From contig MLAV02000010.1 of NCBI GenBank assembly GCA_001870995.2, forward strand, positions 124,001 through 188,000: DNA of 64,000 nt, in the 5' to 3' direction. The notes under the pieces are model-generated. The model was not told where the DNA came from and did no database searches. It saw only the letters and a list, made by a program, of their open reading frames with translations. Numbering within the stretch: position 1 is the first letter of the stretch; each line of letters begins with the position of its first letter. Both the position numbers and the translations under genes were made by a program. Below, piece after piece: positions 26,008 through 34,240 of the stretch. Source of the DNA: Chitinophaga sp. CB10. Its GTDB lineage: Bacteria > Bacteroidota > Bacteroidia > Chitinophagales > Chitinophagaceae.

Positions 26008-27468
26008 ATGAAAACACTCACTGCTAAGCAGAACATCTGGCAGGTTATCTTCGCCTCCTCGGCAGGCACGCTGATTGAGTGGTACGACTTCTACATCTTT
26101 GGTAGCCTGTCGTCCATTATCTCTGAAAAATTCTTTCCGCCCAGCAACCCTGAACTGGCTTACATCGCCACCCTGGCCTTCTTTGCCGTGGGCTTTATCG
26201 TACGCCCCTTCGGCGCGATCGTATTCGGCCACCTGGGGGATAAGGCAGGGCGCAAATACACCTTCCTGCTCACGCTCATGATCATGGGCGGCTCCACCTT
26301 CGCCATAGGCCTGATTCCCAGCTATGCCACCGTTGGCATTGTAGCGCCGGCGCTGATCCTGGTGCTACGGCTCCTGCAGGGGCTCGCATTGGGCGGGGAA
26401 TACGGCGGCGCGGCTACCTATGTGGCGGAGCATTCCCCGGCGGAAAAACGGGGGTATTATACCAGCTTTATCCAGACCACGGCTACACTGGGCCTGTTTG
26501 TATCGCTGGGCGTCATTCTCGCCACGCGCACCAGCATGTCGCCAGAGGCGTTCAATGAATGGGGCTGGCGCATACCGTTCCTGCTCAGCGTACTGCTCGT
26601 AGTGATGTCCTACTACATCCGCATCCGCCTGCAGGAATCCCCCCTGTTTGCCCAGATGAAATCCGAAGGCAAAACCAGCGCGAACCCTATCAAGGAAAGC
26701 TTTGGCAACAAGGAAAACCTGAAATTAGTGCTGATTGCGCTCTTTGGCGCTACTATGGGGCAAGGCGTGGTATGGTACACCGGGCAGTTCTATGCGCTCT
26801 CCTTCCTGCAAAAAACGATGAATATCGAATTTGTGCAGTCCAATGTCATCATCGCGATTGCATTACTGCTGGGTACTCCGTTCTTCATCTATTTCGGCGG
26901 CCTCTCCGACCGGATCGGGCGCAAGAAGATCATGATGGCGGGTATGCTCATCGCAGCCCTGGCCTACTACCCTATTTACGCCGCTATGGATAACATTGGG
27001 AACGTCAATAATAAAGTGGAGCTAAAGGATGCCTTCCGCATCGAGAATAAGAGCCATCGCAATGACGCGGGGGAAATGGTGACCGTGACCACCCGCGTAC
27101 ATACCTACGACGATCAGACCATCCTGAACGAAACGGATGGCAAAAAAGAAATTATTGTGAGCACGAAGAACCTTTCACTGCTCGTATTGCTGGTATTTAT
27201 CCAGGTGCTTTTTGTGACGATGGTATATGCGCCTATCGCGGCATTCCTGGTGGAGCTGTTCCCAACCCGCATCCGCTATACGTCTATGTCCCTGCCGTAT
27301 CATATCGGCAACGGGGTTTTCGGAGGGCTGCTGCCTACGATTTCTACCATCCTCGTTACGCAATACCATAACCACCTGGCCGGGTTGATCTACCCGATTG
27401 CCATAGCGCTGATCTGCTTTGTGTTTGGGATGGTCATGATCCGCGAACGGAAAGGAGAAGCTTTATAA
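26008..27468 (+). CDS. MHS-family (ProP-like) MFS metabolite:proton symporter
   Basis: 486 residues and 12 predicted membrane segments. It begins with the MHS signature TLIEWYDFYIFG, then RPFGAIVFGHLGDKAGRKYT (MFS loop 2-3 motif) and LQGLALGGEYGGAA. GLSDRIGRKKIMM repeats the loop motif at TM8-9. An unusual hydrophilic insert of about 60 residues (about 330-389; NKVELKDAFRIENKSHRN and on) lies between TM9 and TM10 and is not seen in E. coli ProP or ShiA. Substrate is likely a small organic acid or osmolyte; unspecific from sequence. Its last 6 bp overlap the convergent GSCFA gene. Confidence 0.9.
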   Translation: MKTLTAKQNIWQVIFASSAGTLIEWYDFYIFGSLSSIISEKFFPPSNPELAYIATLAFFAVGFIVRPFGAIVFGHLGDKAGRKYTFLLTLMIMGGSTFAIGLIPSYATVGIVAPALILVLRLLQGLALGGEYGGAATYVAEHSPAEKRGYYTSFIQTTATLGLFVSLGVILATRTSMSPEAFNEWGWRIPFLLSVLLVVMSYYIRIRLQESPLFAQMKSEGKTSANPIKESFGNKENLKLVLIALFGATMGQGVVWYTGQFYALSFLQKTMNIEFVQSNVIIAIALLLGTPFFIYFGGLSDRIGRKKIMMAGMLIAALAYYPIYAAMDNIGNVNNKVELKDAFRIENKSHRNDAGEMVTVTTRVHTYDDQTILNETDGKKEIIVSTKNLSLLVLLVFIQVLFVTMVYAPIAAFLVELFPTRIRYTSMSLPYHIGNGVFGGLLPTISTILVTQYHNHLAGLIYPIAIALICFVFGMVMIRERKGEAL

Positions 27469-28446
27469 TTGCTGCGACTGCAGCTGCTCCAATAATGGCT
27501 GCAGCTGCAGTTCCGGATGCGCCTCCATCAGCTGCCGCACTTTCGCCACCTGGGTAGCCAGGAACTGCTGATGGCGGACGCCCTCCGGGTGGAATGGCCG
27601 GTGGGCCGCCGCCTTGCGTAATTCGGAGAGCTGTTTGAGTATTGGCAGGCTCTGTGGATGCAGGCAGTGCCCGAGCACTTTATCCCAGACATAGTCGATA
27701 GCCTGTTGATTAGGATGCACTAAATCTTCCTTAAAAAACCTATAATCCCTCAAATCATCGATCACCAGTTCATATGCCGGGAAATAATACAGCCGCGCAA
27801 ACTTATTGACCAGGTGATGTACCGCCTGCAGCAGCACCGCTTTGCTGAGGTTATTCTCCACCACGCCATCGCGAATATAACGGACCGGGCTTACGGTAAA
27901 CAGGATGTTCACCTTCCTGTTCCTGAAAAACAGCCGGTGCATCACGTTATCGAGGGCGGTAATGATTTCTTCAGCGGATAACAGACGTTTATAGAAGTTG
28001 TCCCCGGGCACTTTATGGTTATTGGCTACCAGCCGGTTGTTTTCCTTCAGGTGCCATGCATGCGCACTCCCGAGCGTCAGCACCAGCCAGTCGGCATTTT
28101 CCAGTTGCGCGGCCGCCTGCTGCTGATGGCGGTTGATTTCTTCCAGCACCTTATCCGGGTCAGCGCCGGAAAAACGGCTGTGATGGTCCCAGCTATGCCA
28201 GCGGTCATCATGGAAGAAGAGGTCATTTTTCGTATATACCTTACCGTCCAGGTAGGTGGTAAGGGCATGGGTGATACTGAGAGGATTGAACAGTATGCCA
28301 TGCGGGTTGATGAGGGTATTAAAAAAATTCGCTTCCAGCTTACGTCCTATCTCCTCTGCAAAGCAGGAGCCCATCAGCAACAGCTGATCGCCGTACTGAA
28401 TGCCATTTTCCAGGGTATCTACCGGGAAGCTCAGGTGAAATTGCAT
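27463..28446 (-). CDS. GSCFA domain-containing protein
   Basis: 327 residues. The name-giving motif LLMGSCFAEEIG is at about residues 23-34, where the Ser may serve as nucleophile of an SGNH-like hydrolase fold. Other family features are NPHGILFNPLS, LTLGSAHAW (block III-like), FTVSPVRYIRDG and DLVHPNQQAIDYVW, with an Asp/His pair near the end. No signal peptide, so the protein is probably cytosolic. The biochemical role of the family is unknown. It lies 9 bp downstream of the HMG-CoA lyase gene on the same strand, so it is in the same transcription unit. Confidence 0.93.
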   Translation of the reverse strand: MQFHLSFPVDTLENGIQYGDQLLLMGSCFAEEIGRKLEANFFNTLINPHGILFNPLSITHALTTYLDGKVYTKNDLFFHDDRWHSWDHHSRFSGADPDKVLEEINRHQQQAAAQLENADWLVLTLGSAHAWHLKENNRLVANNHKVPGDNFYKRLLSAEEIITALDNVMHRLFFRNRKVNILFTVSPVRYIRDGVVENNLSKAVLLQAVHHLVNKFARLYYFPAYELVIDDLRDYRFFKEDLVHPNQQAIDYVWDKVLGHCLHPQSLPILKQLSELRKAAAHRPFHPEGVRHQQFLATQVAKVRQLMEAHPELQLQPLLEQLQSQQL

Positions 28447-28455
28447 GTAATCCGC

Positions 28456-29313
28456 TTAATTCTTAAAAACAATATCGGCCAGGGCCTGGGCTTTCAGCAT
28501 GGCTGACTGGTCCAGCTGCAGGGGCGCCTGCTGCCGTTCGCAAAATGCGACCAGGTTTTCCGTTGCCAGGTTGCCCACCAGCTCATCTTTGGCCATAGGG
28601 CAGCCGCCAATGCCTTTCAGGGCGCTGTCGAACCGCCGGCAGCCGTGTTCCCAGGCTGCCAGCACCTTTTCCTCCCAGCTGTGGGGGGCTGCATGAAAAT
28701 GCGCGCCAAACTCCACCTGCGGGTAGGCCGGAATGAGGTGGTTAAAGAGGTTACGGATGGTGACGGGGTCGGCAACGCCCACGGTATCCGCCAGGGAAAT
28801 GGTGCCGATTTCCATCTTCACCATTTCCTCCACCCAGCGCAGGACGATTTCCGGGCTATAGGCATCCCCGTAAGGGTTGCCGAAGCCCATGGAAATATAA
28901 ACGACCAGCTCTTTTTTATTTTTGATACAGAGTTCCTGGATGGTTTGCACCTGTTCCAGCGACTCAGCGATGGTTTTATTGGTATTGCGCAGCTGAAAGG
29001 TTTCCGATACCGAGAAGGGAAACCCGAGGTAACTGATTTCATCGAACACCACTGCTTCTTCGGCCCCTCTTACATTGGCTACAATAGCCAGCAGCTTACT
29101 TTTAGTGCCGGAAAGGTCCAGTTGCGGCAGCACTTTGGCGGTATCGGCCATCTGCGGAATGGCTTTAGGCGATACAAAGCTGCCGAAATCGATGGTATCA
29201 AAGCCCACTTTGAGGAGGGCGTTGAGGTACTCCACTTTTTCTTCCGTGCTGATGATCCTGTGCCATCCCTGCATGGCGTCTCTTGGACATTCTATCAGTT
29301 TAAGCATATGCAT
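28456..29313 (-). CDS. Hydroxymethylglutaryl-CoA lyase
   Basis: 285 residues, TIM-barrel HMGL-like family. The N-terminus KLIECPRDAMQG carries the metal-binding Asp, HFHAA supplies the His ligands, and SALKGIGGCPMAKDELVGN contains the active-site Cys of the HMG-CoA lyase signature. The enzyme splits HMG-CoA into acetoacetate and acetyl-CoA in leucine catabolism. The ATG at 29307 (MLKLIE) is an equally good start. Genes 27463-28446 and 28456-29313 are tightly spaced; the next upstream gene rlmB is 32 bp away. No other leucine-catabolism gene is nearby. Confidence 0.9.
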   Translation of the reverse strand: MHMLKLIECPRDAMQGWHRIISTEEKVEYLNALLKVGFDTIDFGSFVSPKAIPQMADTAKVLPQLDLSGTKSKLLAIVANVRGAEEAVVFDEISYLGFPFSVSETFQLRNTNKTIAESLEQVQTIQELCIKNKKELVVYISMGFGNPYGDAYSPEIVLRWVEEMVKMEIGTISLADTVGVADPVTIRNLFNHLIPAYPQVEFGAHFHAAPHSWEEKVLAAWEHGCRRFDSALKGIGGCPMAKDELVGNLATENLVAFCERQQAPLQLDQSAMLKAQALADIVFKN

Positions 29314-29345
29314 AGTTTGGAATAAAGCAGTTTTGAGAAATACGG

Positions 29346-30116
29346 TTACATCCGCTGCTTCATGGCTTCGTACAGGATAATGCCCGCTGCTACCGATACG
29401 TTGAAGGATTCAAACTTACCGGCCATCGGGATGCGGAACAGTACATCGGATGCTTTGCGCAGCGCCGGATATACGCCTTTATCCTCGGAGCCCATGATAA
29501 CGGCCACCGGCTCGGTAAGGTCGCACTCGTGCAGCATGGCATCTGTTTCCATTTCGCTGGTAAGCACTTTGATACCGTTGAGATGGAGGGTATCGATGGC
29601 TTTGAGCAGACTGTTTACCCGGCAGATGGCGATGCGTTCCAGCGCGCCGGCAGAGGATTTCATGGCTTCTTCATTGAGGGCGGCCACGCCTTTGTCCGGT
29701 ATGATGATGGCCTGGGCCCCGCAACATACTGCACTGCGGGCAATGGCGCCGATATTCCGTACGTCCGTAATACCGTCCAGTATGAGGAACAGCGGGGTTT
29801 GCCCCTGTTCGGTTACATGAGAAATTACGTCCTGCAAATCCAGGTAGGTCACATTACCGGCCAGGGCAATAACGCCCTGGTGATTGGCCTGGGTAAGCCC
29901 GTTGAGCTTTTCCACCGGTACCAGGTTGACAGGTATATTATAGGTTTGTGCCGCTTCTTTTATCTGTGGGATGATATCCCCCGTAGCACTGCGGAGCATG
30001 AATATGCGTTCGATAGGCTTGCCGCTGTTGATGGCTTCCATAACCGGCTGACGGCCTATGATCAGCGATGACTGCTTCGGACGCGGGCTCGCGTGCCGCT
30101 TAAATTTCCTTTCCAT
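29346..30116 (-). CDS. rlmB: 23S rRNA (guanosine-2'-O)-methyltransferase RlmB
   Basis: 256 residues from ATG 30116 (MERKFKRH). A further upstream ATG at 30146 lies before the -7 promoter box. A SpoU/TrmH-family enzyme with an N-terminal substrate-binding domain (IIGRQPVMEAI, NHQGVIALAG) and a knotted C-terminal SAM-binding domain showing the three family motifs: LDGITDVRNIGAIARSA, AVIMGSEDKGV and IPMAGKFESFNVSVAAGI. It methylates the ribose of a conserved guanosine in the 23S rRNA peptidyl-transferase region. A related TrmH paralog is less likely because of the typical RlmB N-terminal domain. Confidence 0.92.
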   Translation of the reverse strand: MERKFKRHASPRPKQSSLIIGRQPVMEAINSGKPIERIFMLRSATGDIIPQIKEAAQTYNIPVNLVPVEKLNGLTQANHQGVIALAGNVTYLDLQDVISHVTEQGQTPLFLILDGITDVRNIGAIARSAVCCGAQAIIIPDKGVAALNEEAMKSSAGALERIAICRVNSLLKAIDTLHLNGIKVLTSEMETDAMLHECDLTEPVAVIMGSEDKGVYPALRKASDVLFRIPMAGKFESFNVSVAAGIILYEAMKQRM

Positions 30117-30121
30117 TGGCA

Positions 30122-30129
30122 CAAAGATA
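30122..30129 (-). promoter_or_regulatory. -7 promoter box of rlmB
   Basis: TATCTTTG on the minus strand, five bases before the ATG at 30116. It implies a leaderless or nearly leaderless message and decides the start. Confidence 0.55.
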
Positions 30130-30152
30130 CAGGTAGTTGCGGACATACCGTG

Positions 30153-30704
30153 CTAATACCCCAGCAGCCGCAGCTTCATTCGCTGGATAGCCGCTACGGA
30201 TATGGAATCGGTGATCTCCATGTCCTGCACCATACGGAAGGCTTCCTCGAAAGGCACTTTCCGGACGGTGAGCTGCTCGGTTTCTTCCGGCTCGGAGGCG
30301 CCCTGTTGCAGGCCGCGGGCAAGGAATACCACCGCTGTTTCGTCCGTCACGGAGTTGGAGGTATCGATGCGGGTCAGCAGTTCCCATTCGGCGGCTACCA
30401 GCCCTGTTTCCTCCAGCAGCTCGCGTTTGGCGGCATCCAGCGGGTCCTCGTCCAGCGCGCCGCCGCCCTCCGGGATTTCCCAGCTGAAACGGTTCAGCGG
30501 AAAGCGGAACTGCCCCACGAGGTAAGTGTTCATCTCCTCATCCAATGCCAATACGCCGATGGCTATATTTTTAAAATGCACGACCCCGTAGATGCCGGGA
30601 TTGCCGGCAGGGTTCAGCCCTTCGTTATGCGTGATCCTGATCCAGTTGTTTTCGTACCTCGTTTCGCTGGAATGTATTTTCCAGGGGTTCTGATGTTTAT
30701 CCAT
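30153..30704 (-). CDS. NUDIX hydrolase (ADP-ribose pyrophosphatase-like)
   Basis: 183 residues. The full Nudix box is present: G-x5-E-x7-R-E-L-x-E-E-x-G, in GGALDEDPLDAAKRELLEET and following. The N-terminal FKNIAIGVLALDEEMNTYLV and PLNRFSWEIPEGGG match the ADP-sugar pyrophosphatase branch, which hydrolyses ADP-ribose and similar nucleoside diphosphate sugars. Cytosolic, Mg2+-dependent. It lies between rlmB and a GNAT gene on the same strand, with about 30 bp either side, so likely one operon. Confidence 0.9.
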   Translation of the reverse strand: MDKHQNPWKIHSSETRYENNWIRITHNEGLNPAGNPGIYGVVHFKNIAIGVLALDEEMNTYLVGQFRFPLNRFSWEIPEGGGALDEDPLDAAKRELLEETGLVAAEWELLTRIDTSNSVTDETAVVFLARGLQQGASEPEETEQLTVRKVPFEEAFRMVQDMEITDSISVAAIQRMKLRLLGY

Positions 30705-30734
30705 CCTGTAAAAAGTAAAATGAAAAATGAACGG

Positions 30735-31175
30735 TTAAACGGACAGATAATAGTAATAGAAATCGGTGTCTTTCTTAAACCCTTTTCCTTCGTACAGTCG
30801 CTGTGCGGTTTCGTTGGTCACCTCCGTTTGTAACGTTACATATCCTGCGCCGGTATCGATGGCCAGCTGCCGGGCGGCGTCCACTAACCTGCTGCCGGCG
30901 CCTTTGCCCCGATGGGCTTCCAGGACAAATAAATCGTTCAGCAACCACGCACGTTTCATGCCAAGTGAGGTAAAAATCGGGTAAAGCTGCATAAAACCCA
31001 CGATTTCGTCCGCTTCCATGGCCACGTAAATGCGGCTTTCCCCTTTTTCCATGCGCTCGGAGATGAATTTGAGCGCGCCGTCAAAATCCGGCGCGGATTT
31101 GTAGAAGGTCCGGTAGGTATCGAACAATACCGCCACTTCGTTGAGGTGCATGGTGGTTGCCTGGATAATTTCCAT
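30735..31175 (-). CDS. GNAT-family N-acetyltransferase
   Basis: 146 residues. The acetyl-CoA-binding motif A is visible as LNDLFVLEAHRGKGAGSRLV (R/Q-x2-G-x-G/A), followed by GYVTLQTEVTNETAQRLYEG, typical of GNATs that acetylate small molecules or proteins. Substrate unknown. Transcribed in the same direction as NUDIX and rlmB with 30 bp to the next gene. Confidence 0.88.
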   Translation of the reverse strand: MEIIQATTMHLNEVAVLFDTYRTFYKSAPDFDGALKFISERMEKGESRIYVAMEADEIVGFMQLYPIFTSLGMKRAWLLNDLFVLEAHRGKGAGSRLVDAARQLAIDTGAGYVTLQTEVTNETAQRLYEGKGFKKDTDFYYYYLSV

Positions 31176-31227
31176 ATGAATTGATTTAAATAGTTCTCAA
31201 GTTAAACCCTTTTGGGCAAAAATAGTT

Positions 31228-31264
31228 CAGATGCCTGATCCGGTAAAAACCGGGGCGGCATCTG
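31228..31264 (-). terminator. Composite hairpin downstream of the EamA transporter
   Basis: CAGATGCC and CCGGT pair with ACCGG and GGCATCTG around an AAAA loop, with small internal loops. It lies between the EamA stop and the GNAT start on the minus strand. On the minus strand it is followed by AACTATTTTTG, which also contains a TATTTTTG box (31217-31224) that could be the promoter -7 of the GNAT operon. Confidence 0.55.
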
Positions 31265-31336
31265 ACTATACTTCTACCTTAATATTTTCGTGTAGGGGTT
31301 GGGGTTATAACCCGGACAGGTTCCGGGGATATGTTG

Positions 31337-32248
31337 TCATGACATCGCAGTGCGTTTATTCTTCGCCACGGCATTATTCACCAGGTACACCCCGCCCAGG
31401 GTAATCATTGATCCCAGGCCCATCATCCAGGTCAGTCCTTCCTTCAGCCAGAACCAGCCCAGCAGCACCGCCACAATAGGATTGATGTACGCATACACCG
31501 CCGCCAGCGAGGTAGGCATGTTATTCAGCACAAACACATAGGCGCTGTAGGATAGTAACGATCCCACCAAAATCAGGTACAGCAGGCTTTCCCAAAGCTC
31601 GGTATCAAAACTGCCGAACTGCAATGGCTCGCCCATGAACAAGGTGGACACCACCAGCATCACCATTCCGCTGAAAAACATCTGGTAGCCTGCCCCGTAG
31701 AGGAAATTAATATTCAGCGCCCACTTGGCCGTTAGCACGGAACCCAGCGCCCAGCAAAGGGAGGCGAACACGCAGAGCATGATGCCGAAGCGGAAATCCG
31801 GGTTGATCATGCTGGATAAATAATTGTAAAAGATGGCCGCCACGCCCGCAAAGCCCAGCAGCAGCCCGATGCACAGCTGGGTACTGAGCCGGGTGCGCTG
31901 CACCATGAAGAAGCTGAAGAGCGTGATCCAGATAGGCACGGTGGCGCTGATGATGGCGCCCAGGCCACTGGGAATATATTTCATGGACCAGGTCATCAGG
32001 CCATTGCTGCCGCAGAGCATGAGCAATGAAATCAGGAAGAGCTTCAGTAACACTTTACGCTCCGGTACGGCGTGGCCGCGGAGGAGGAAGAAAACTACCA
32101 GAATAAATCCCGCCGTGCCTTGCCGCAAGCCTGACAGCGTGATGCCATGCAGGTGGCGGACGCCTATGCTGGAAGCCATATAAGTGGTGCCCCAAAAAAT
32201 ACTAACGATCGTTAGCGCCAGGTATCCGATTGGTGTAGCTTTACGCAT
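31337..32248 (-). CDS. EamA-family (DMT) transporter
   Basis: 303 residues from ATG 32248 (MRKATPIGYLALTIV), which puts the first transmembrane segment at the start. The upstream in-frame ATG at 32371 would add a 41-residue non-membrane stretch unlike the family. There are ten hydrophobic segments in two EamA halves: FWGTTYMASSIGVRHLHG opens the first, and FASLCWALGSVLTAKWAL opens the second. PIVAVLLGWFWLKEG near the end is typical. These drug/metabolite transporters export amino acids or other metabolites; substrate unknown. Confidence 0.9.
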   Translation of the reverse strand: MRKATPIGYLALTIVSIFWGTTYMASSIGVRHLHGITLSGLRQGTAGFILVVFFLLRGHAVPERKVLLKLFLISLLMLCGSNGLMTWSMKYIPSGLGAIISATVPIWITLFSFFMVQRTRLSTQLCIGLLLGFAGVAAIFYNYLSSMINPDFRFGIMLCVFASLCWALGSVLTAKWALNINFLYGAGYQMFFSGMVMLVVSTLFMGEPLQFGSFDTELWESLLYLILVGSLLSYSAYVFVLNNMPTSLAAVYAYINPIVAVLLGWFWLKEGLTWMMGLGSMITLGGVYLVNNAVAKNKRTAMS

Positions 32249-32436
32249 GTTATGATGATGTGTGGTTAACGTTGCGATGCCATGCAATAGCTGCCTACCC
32301 CTGTATTTGCAGGGACTTGCAGCGTTGTTACCTGTTTTTCCGGTTGTGGAAATAAGGTAATTACAACACAAAATTGATGAAATTCAGATTCTTAAAACAG
32401 ATGCAGTTTTGGATATTTTAGGCGTATCAGATTTTA
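32249..32436. other. Leader region of the EamA gene
   Basis: 188 bp with no gene. No exact TAnnTTTG box was found. It runs into the tandem repeat array at 32437. Confidence 0.4.
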
Positions 32437-32643
32437 GCGGAGGGGGTTGCTCGCAAAGGGGCATAAGGGGGCAAAGGAGGGTTGCTCGCAAAGTGGCATA
32501 AGAAGGCAGAGTGACAAAGGGGCAAAGGAGGGTTGCTCGCAAAGTGGCATGAGAGGGCAGAGTGGCAAAGGGGCAAAGGAGGGTTGCTCGCAAAGGAGGG
32601 TTGCTCGCAAAGTGGCATAAGAGGGCAGAGTGGCAAAGGAAGA
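32437..32643. repeat. Tandem repeat array, dispersed repeat copy B
   Basis: GGGTTGCTCGCAAAG starts at 32444, 32479, 32530, 32581 and 32598, giving units of 35, 51, 51 and 17 bases. The 51-base unit reads GGGTTGCTCGCAAAGTGGCA followed by an AGAGGGCAGAGTG-like and a GGGGCAAAGGA part. Bases 32604-32627 are the exact reverse complement of 43081-43104, linking this array to the proA-fba repeat. The unit length is a multiple of three, so long but meaningless frames run through it on the minus strand. It lies between the EamA and ogt genes. Confidence 0.9.
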
Positions 32644-32727
32644 TCTTGCAGATAACGCTTATTTCAACCCGCTCGCCTTCATGATCCAATTATCCTGCCC
32701 CCCAACGCAAAGTCCCACACATACCCC

Positions 32728-33210
32728 TCACCTCATCCCTTTAAACAAATCCCCGCCCTCATGATCCAGCAACCAGCGCTTCCGCCACAGCCCTCCTGCA
32801 TAGCCCGTCAGCACACCGTTTGCGCCCACTACACGGTGGCAGGGCACAATAATCGCAATGGCATTTTTGCCATTCGTAGTACCTACTGCGCGTATGCTCT
32901 TCACGTTATTGATCCGTTTGGCAAGTTGCAGGTAAGTGATGGTTTGCCCGTACGGGATTTTCAACAACTGATCCCATACCCGGTGCTGGAATTCAGATCC
33001 CGGTTGGGAGAGGGGAAGGTCGAACGACTTCCGGTCGCCCGCGAAATATTCAAACAGCTGCTGCGCACATTCCAGCAGCAGCGGCGGCGCCTCATGGAAG
33101 ACGTCTTCCGGGTTATCGGTAAAAGAAACGGCGGTGATATGGGTGGTAGTGCCGCTAATCAGCAGCGGCCCTACGGGGGAGTCTATACGAAGATGATACA
33201 GCGCATCCAT
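32728..33210 (-). CDS. ogt: Methylated-DNA--protein-cysteine methyltransferase
   Basis: 160 residues from ATG 33210 (MDALYHLRIDSPVGPLLISG). An upstream ATG at 33267 overlaps the alkA coding end and is unlikely. The active-site signature is IIVPCHRVVGANG, whose Cys accepts the methyl group from O6-methylguanine. The GYAGGLWRKRWLLDHE tail is typical of Ogt-type proteins. It is 7 bp downstream of alkA on the same strand, an alkylation-repair operon. No Ada-type regulatory domain is fused, so induction by methylated Ada is not obvious here. Confidence 0.95.
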   Translation of the reverse strand: MDALYHLRIDSPVGPLLISGTTTHITAVSFTDNPEDVFHEAPPLLLECAQQLFEYFAGDRKSFDLPLSQPGSEFQHRVWDQLLKIPYGQTITYLQLAKRINNVKSIRAVGTTNGKNAIAIIVPCHRVVGANGVLTGYAGGLWRKRWLLDHEGGDLFKGMR

Positions 33211-33217
33211 ATGACAT

Positions 33218-34141
33218 TTATTGGGGTAGTAATGTTCTCCAAAGGTAAAACGTAGCATAGGCAGCATGTTGCCCCCATTTGCCGGTGATGGCTTTCAACT
33301 CCGCTGCCGATGGCTTGGCGGATAGCTGCAAACGCGCCTTGATGGCGTTGTGCAGGCCGGCGTCTTCCAGGGGCAGCGCTTCCGGGAAACGGCCGTACTT
33401 CATCAGGATGTAATTGGCGGACCAGTTGCCGATGCCTTTCAGCGCCAGCAATCGCTCTTTCGCCTGGTGGTAATCCATGCGGTCCAGCGCCGCCATGGAA
33501 AAGGTTCCGTTCACGATCTCCTGCGCGGTGGCAATCAGGTAGCGGGCTTTGCCACCGGAAAACTGCATGCCGGTCAGCACTTCCGGGCTTAGGGCGGCAA
33601 TCACTTCCGGGCGGGGAAACAGGTGGTAGGTCTGGCCATCCAGGTCAACGCTGCAGCCGAAATGCCGGATGAGCCGCTCGCGCAGGGTGTACGCAAACGT
33701 GAGGTTGATCTGTTGCCCTATGATCGTCCAGCAGAGGGTTTCAAACAAGTCGGGGATACCGATCAGCCGCAGCCCTTTATATCGCTCCGGCAAGCCTGCC
33801 AGCAAAGGCTGCTGCGCAGCGAAATCATAGAAAGGTTGTAATGCGCCATCCAGGTGCAGCCACCGGGTTACGTACTGGGATATGCAGGCGATGGCTTTGT
33901 CAGAAATCCCCTGCGTTTCACCGGCAACGCCCTTTTCCACCAGCCGGACGTCCACGCCCATCTTCTCCCCTTCCACTCCCGTCACGGTCGCCAACACCAG
34001 CCTTCCATCCGCTACCATCATCTTCTGCAACCTTCCGTCCCGGATAAAATGCAGGTTCTCCTTATCCGACCTGCCCAGGAATACCAGGCATTCCGCAAAG
34101 GAAAAATTGCCGGGATCGTTGATATCCACAAAAATTTTCAT
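33218..34141 (-). CDS. alkA: DNA-3-methyladenine glycosylase II (AlkA)
   Basis: 307 residues from ATG 34141 (MKIFVDINDPGNFSF). The next in-frame ATG at 34177 lies on the promoter -33 element and is therefore rejected. The helix-hairpin-helix glycosylase core is visible: LCWTIIGQQINLTFAYTLRE, the HhH LKGIGNWSANYILMK and the catalytic Asp in LPLEDAGL. It removes alkylated bases from DNA and leaves abasic sites. It is the first gene of a two-gene operon with ogt. The N-terminal half follows the AlkA pattern (TBP-like). Divergent from a MocR-type regulator. Confidence 0.94.
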   Translation of the reverse strand: MKIFVDINDPGNFSFAECLVFLGRSDKENLHFIRDGRLQKMMVADGRLVLATVTGVEGEKMGVDVRLVEKGVAGETQGISDKAIACISQYVTRWLHLDGALQPFYDFAAQQPLLAGLPERYKGLRLIGIPDLFETLCWTIIGQQINLTFAYTLRERLIRHFGCSVDLDGQTYHLFPRPEVIAALSPEVLTGMQFSGGKARYLIATAQEIVNGTFSMAALDRMDYHQAKERLLALKGIGNWSANYILMKYGRFPEALPLEDAGLHNAIKARLQLSAKPSAAELKAITGKWGQHAAYATFYLWRTLLPQ

Positions 34142-34147
34142 ATCCTG

Positions 34148-34177
34148 CAAAATTAGACAATCAGGCCGCAACCACAA
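34148..34177 (-). promoter_or_regulatory. Promoter of alkA-ogt (-33 and -7)
   Basis: On the minus strand TTG (34177-34175) and TAATTTTG (34155-34148) are separated by exactly 19 bp, the full Bacteroidota promoter consensus. The -7 box ends six bases before the ATG at 34141, so the message is nearly leaderless. Confidence 0.75.
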
Positions 34178-34240
34178 GCCCGATAATTGCGAAAAACAGA
34201 TGTAATTTCTTACTTTTATACCGTATCAGATTTTTGCGGT

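Noticed and set aside
32384..32689. Cys/Pro-rich frame of about 100 residues on the minus strand
   Set aside because: It is the tandem repeat read in frame (51-base units); not a protein.
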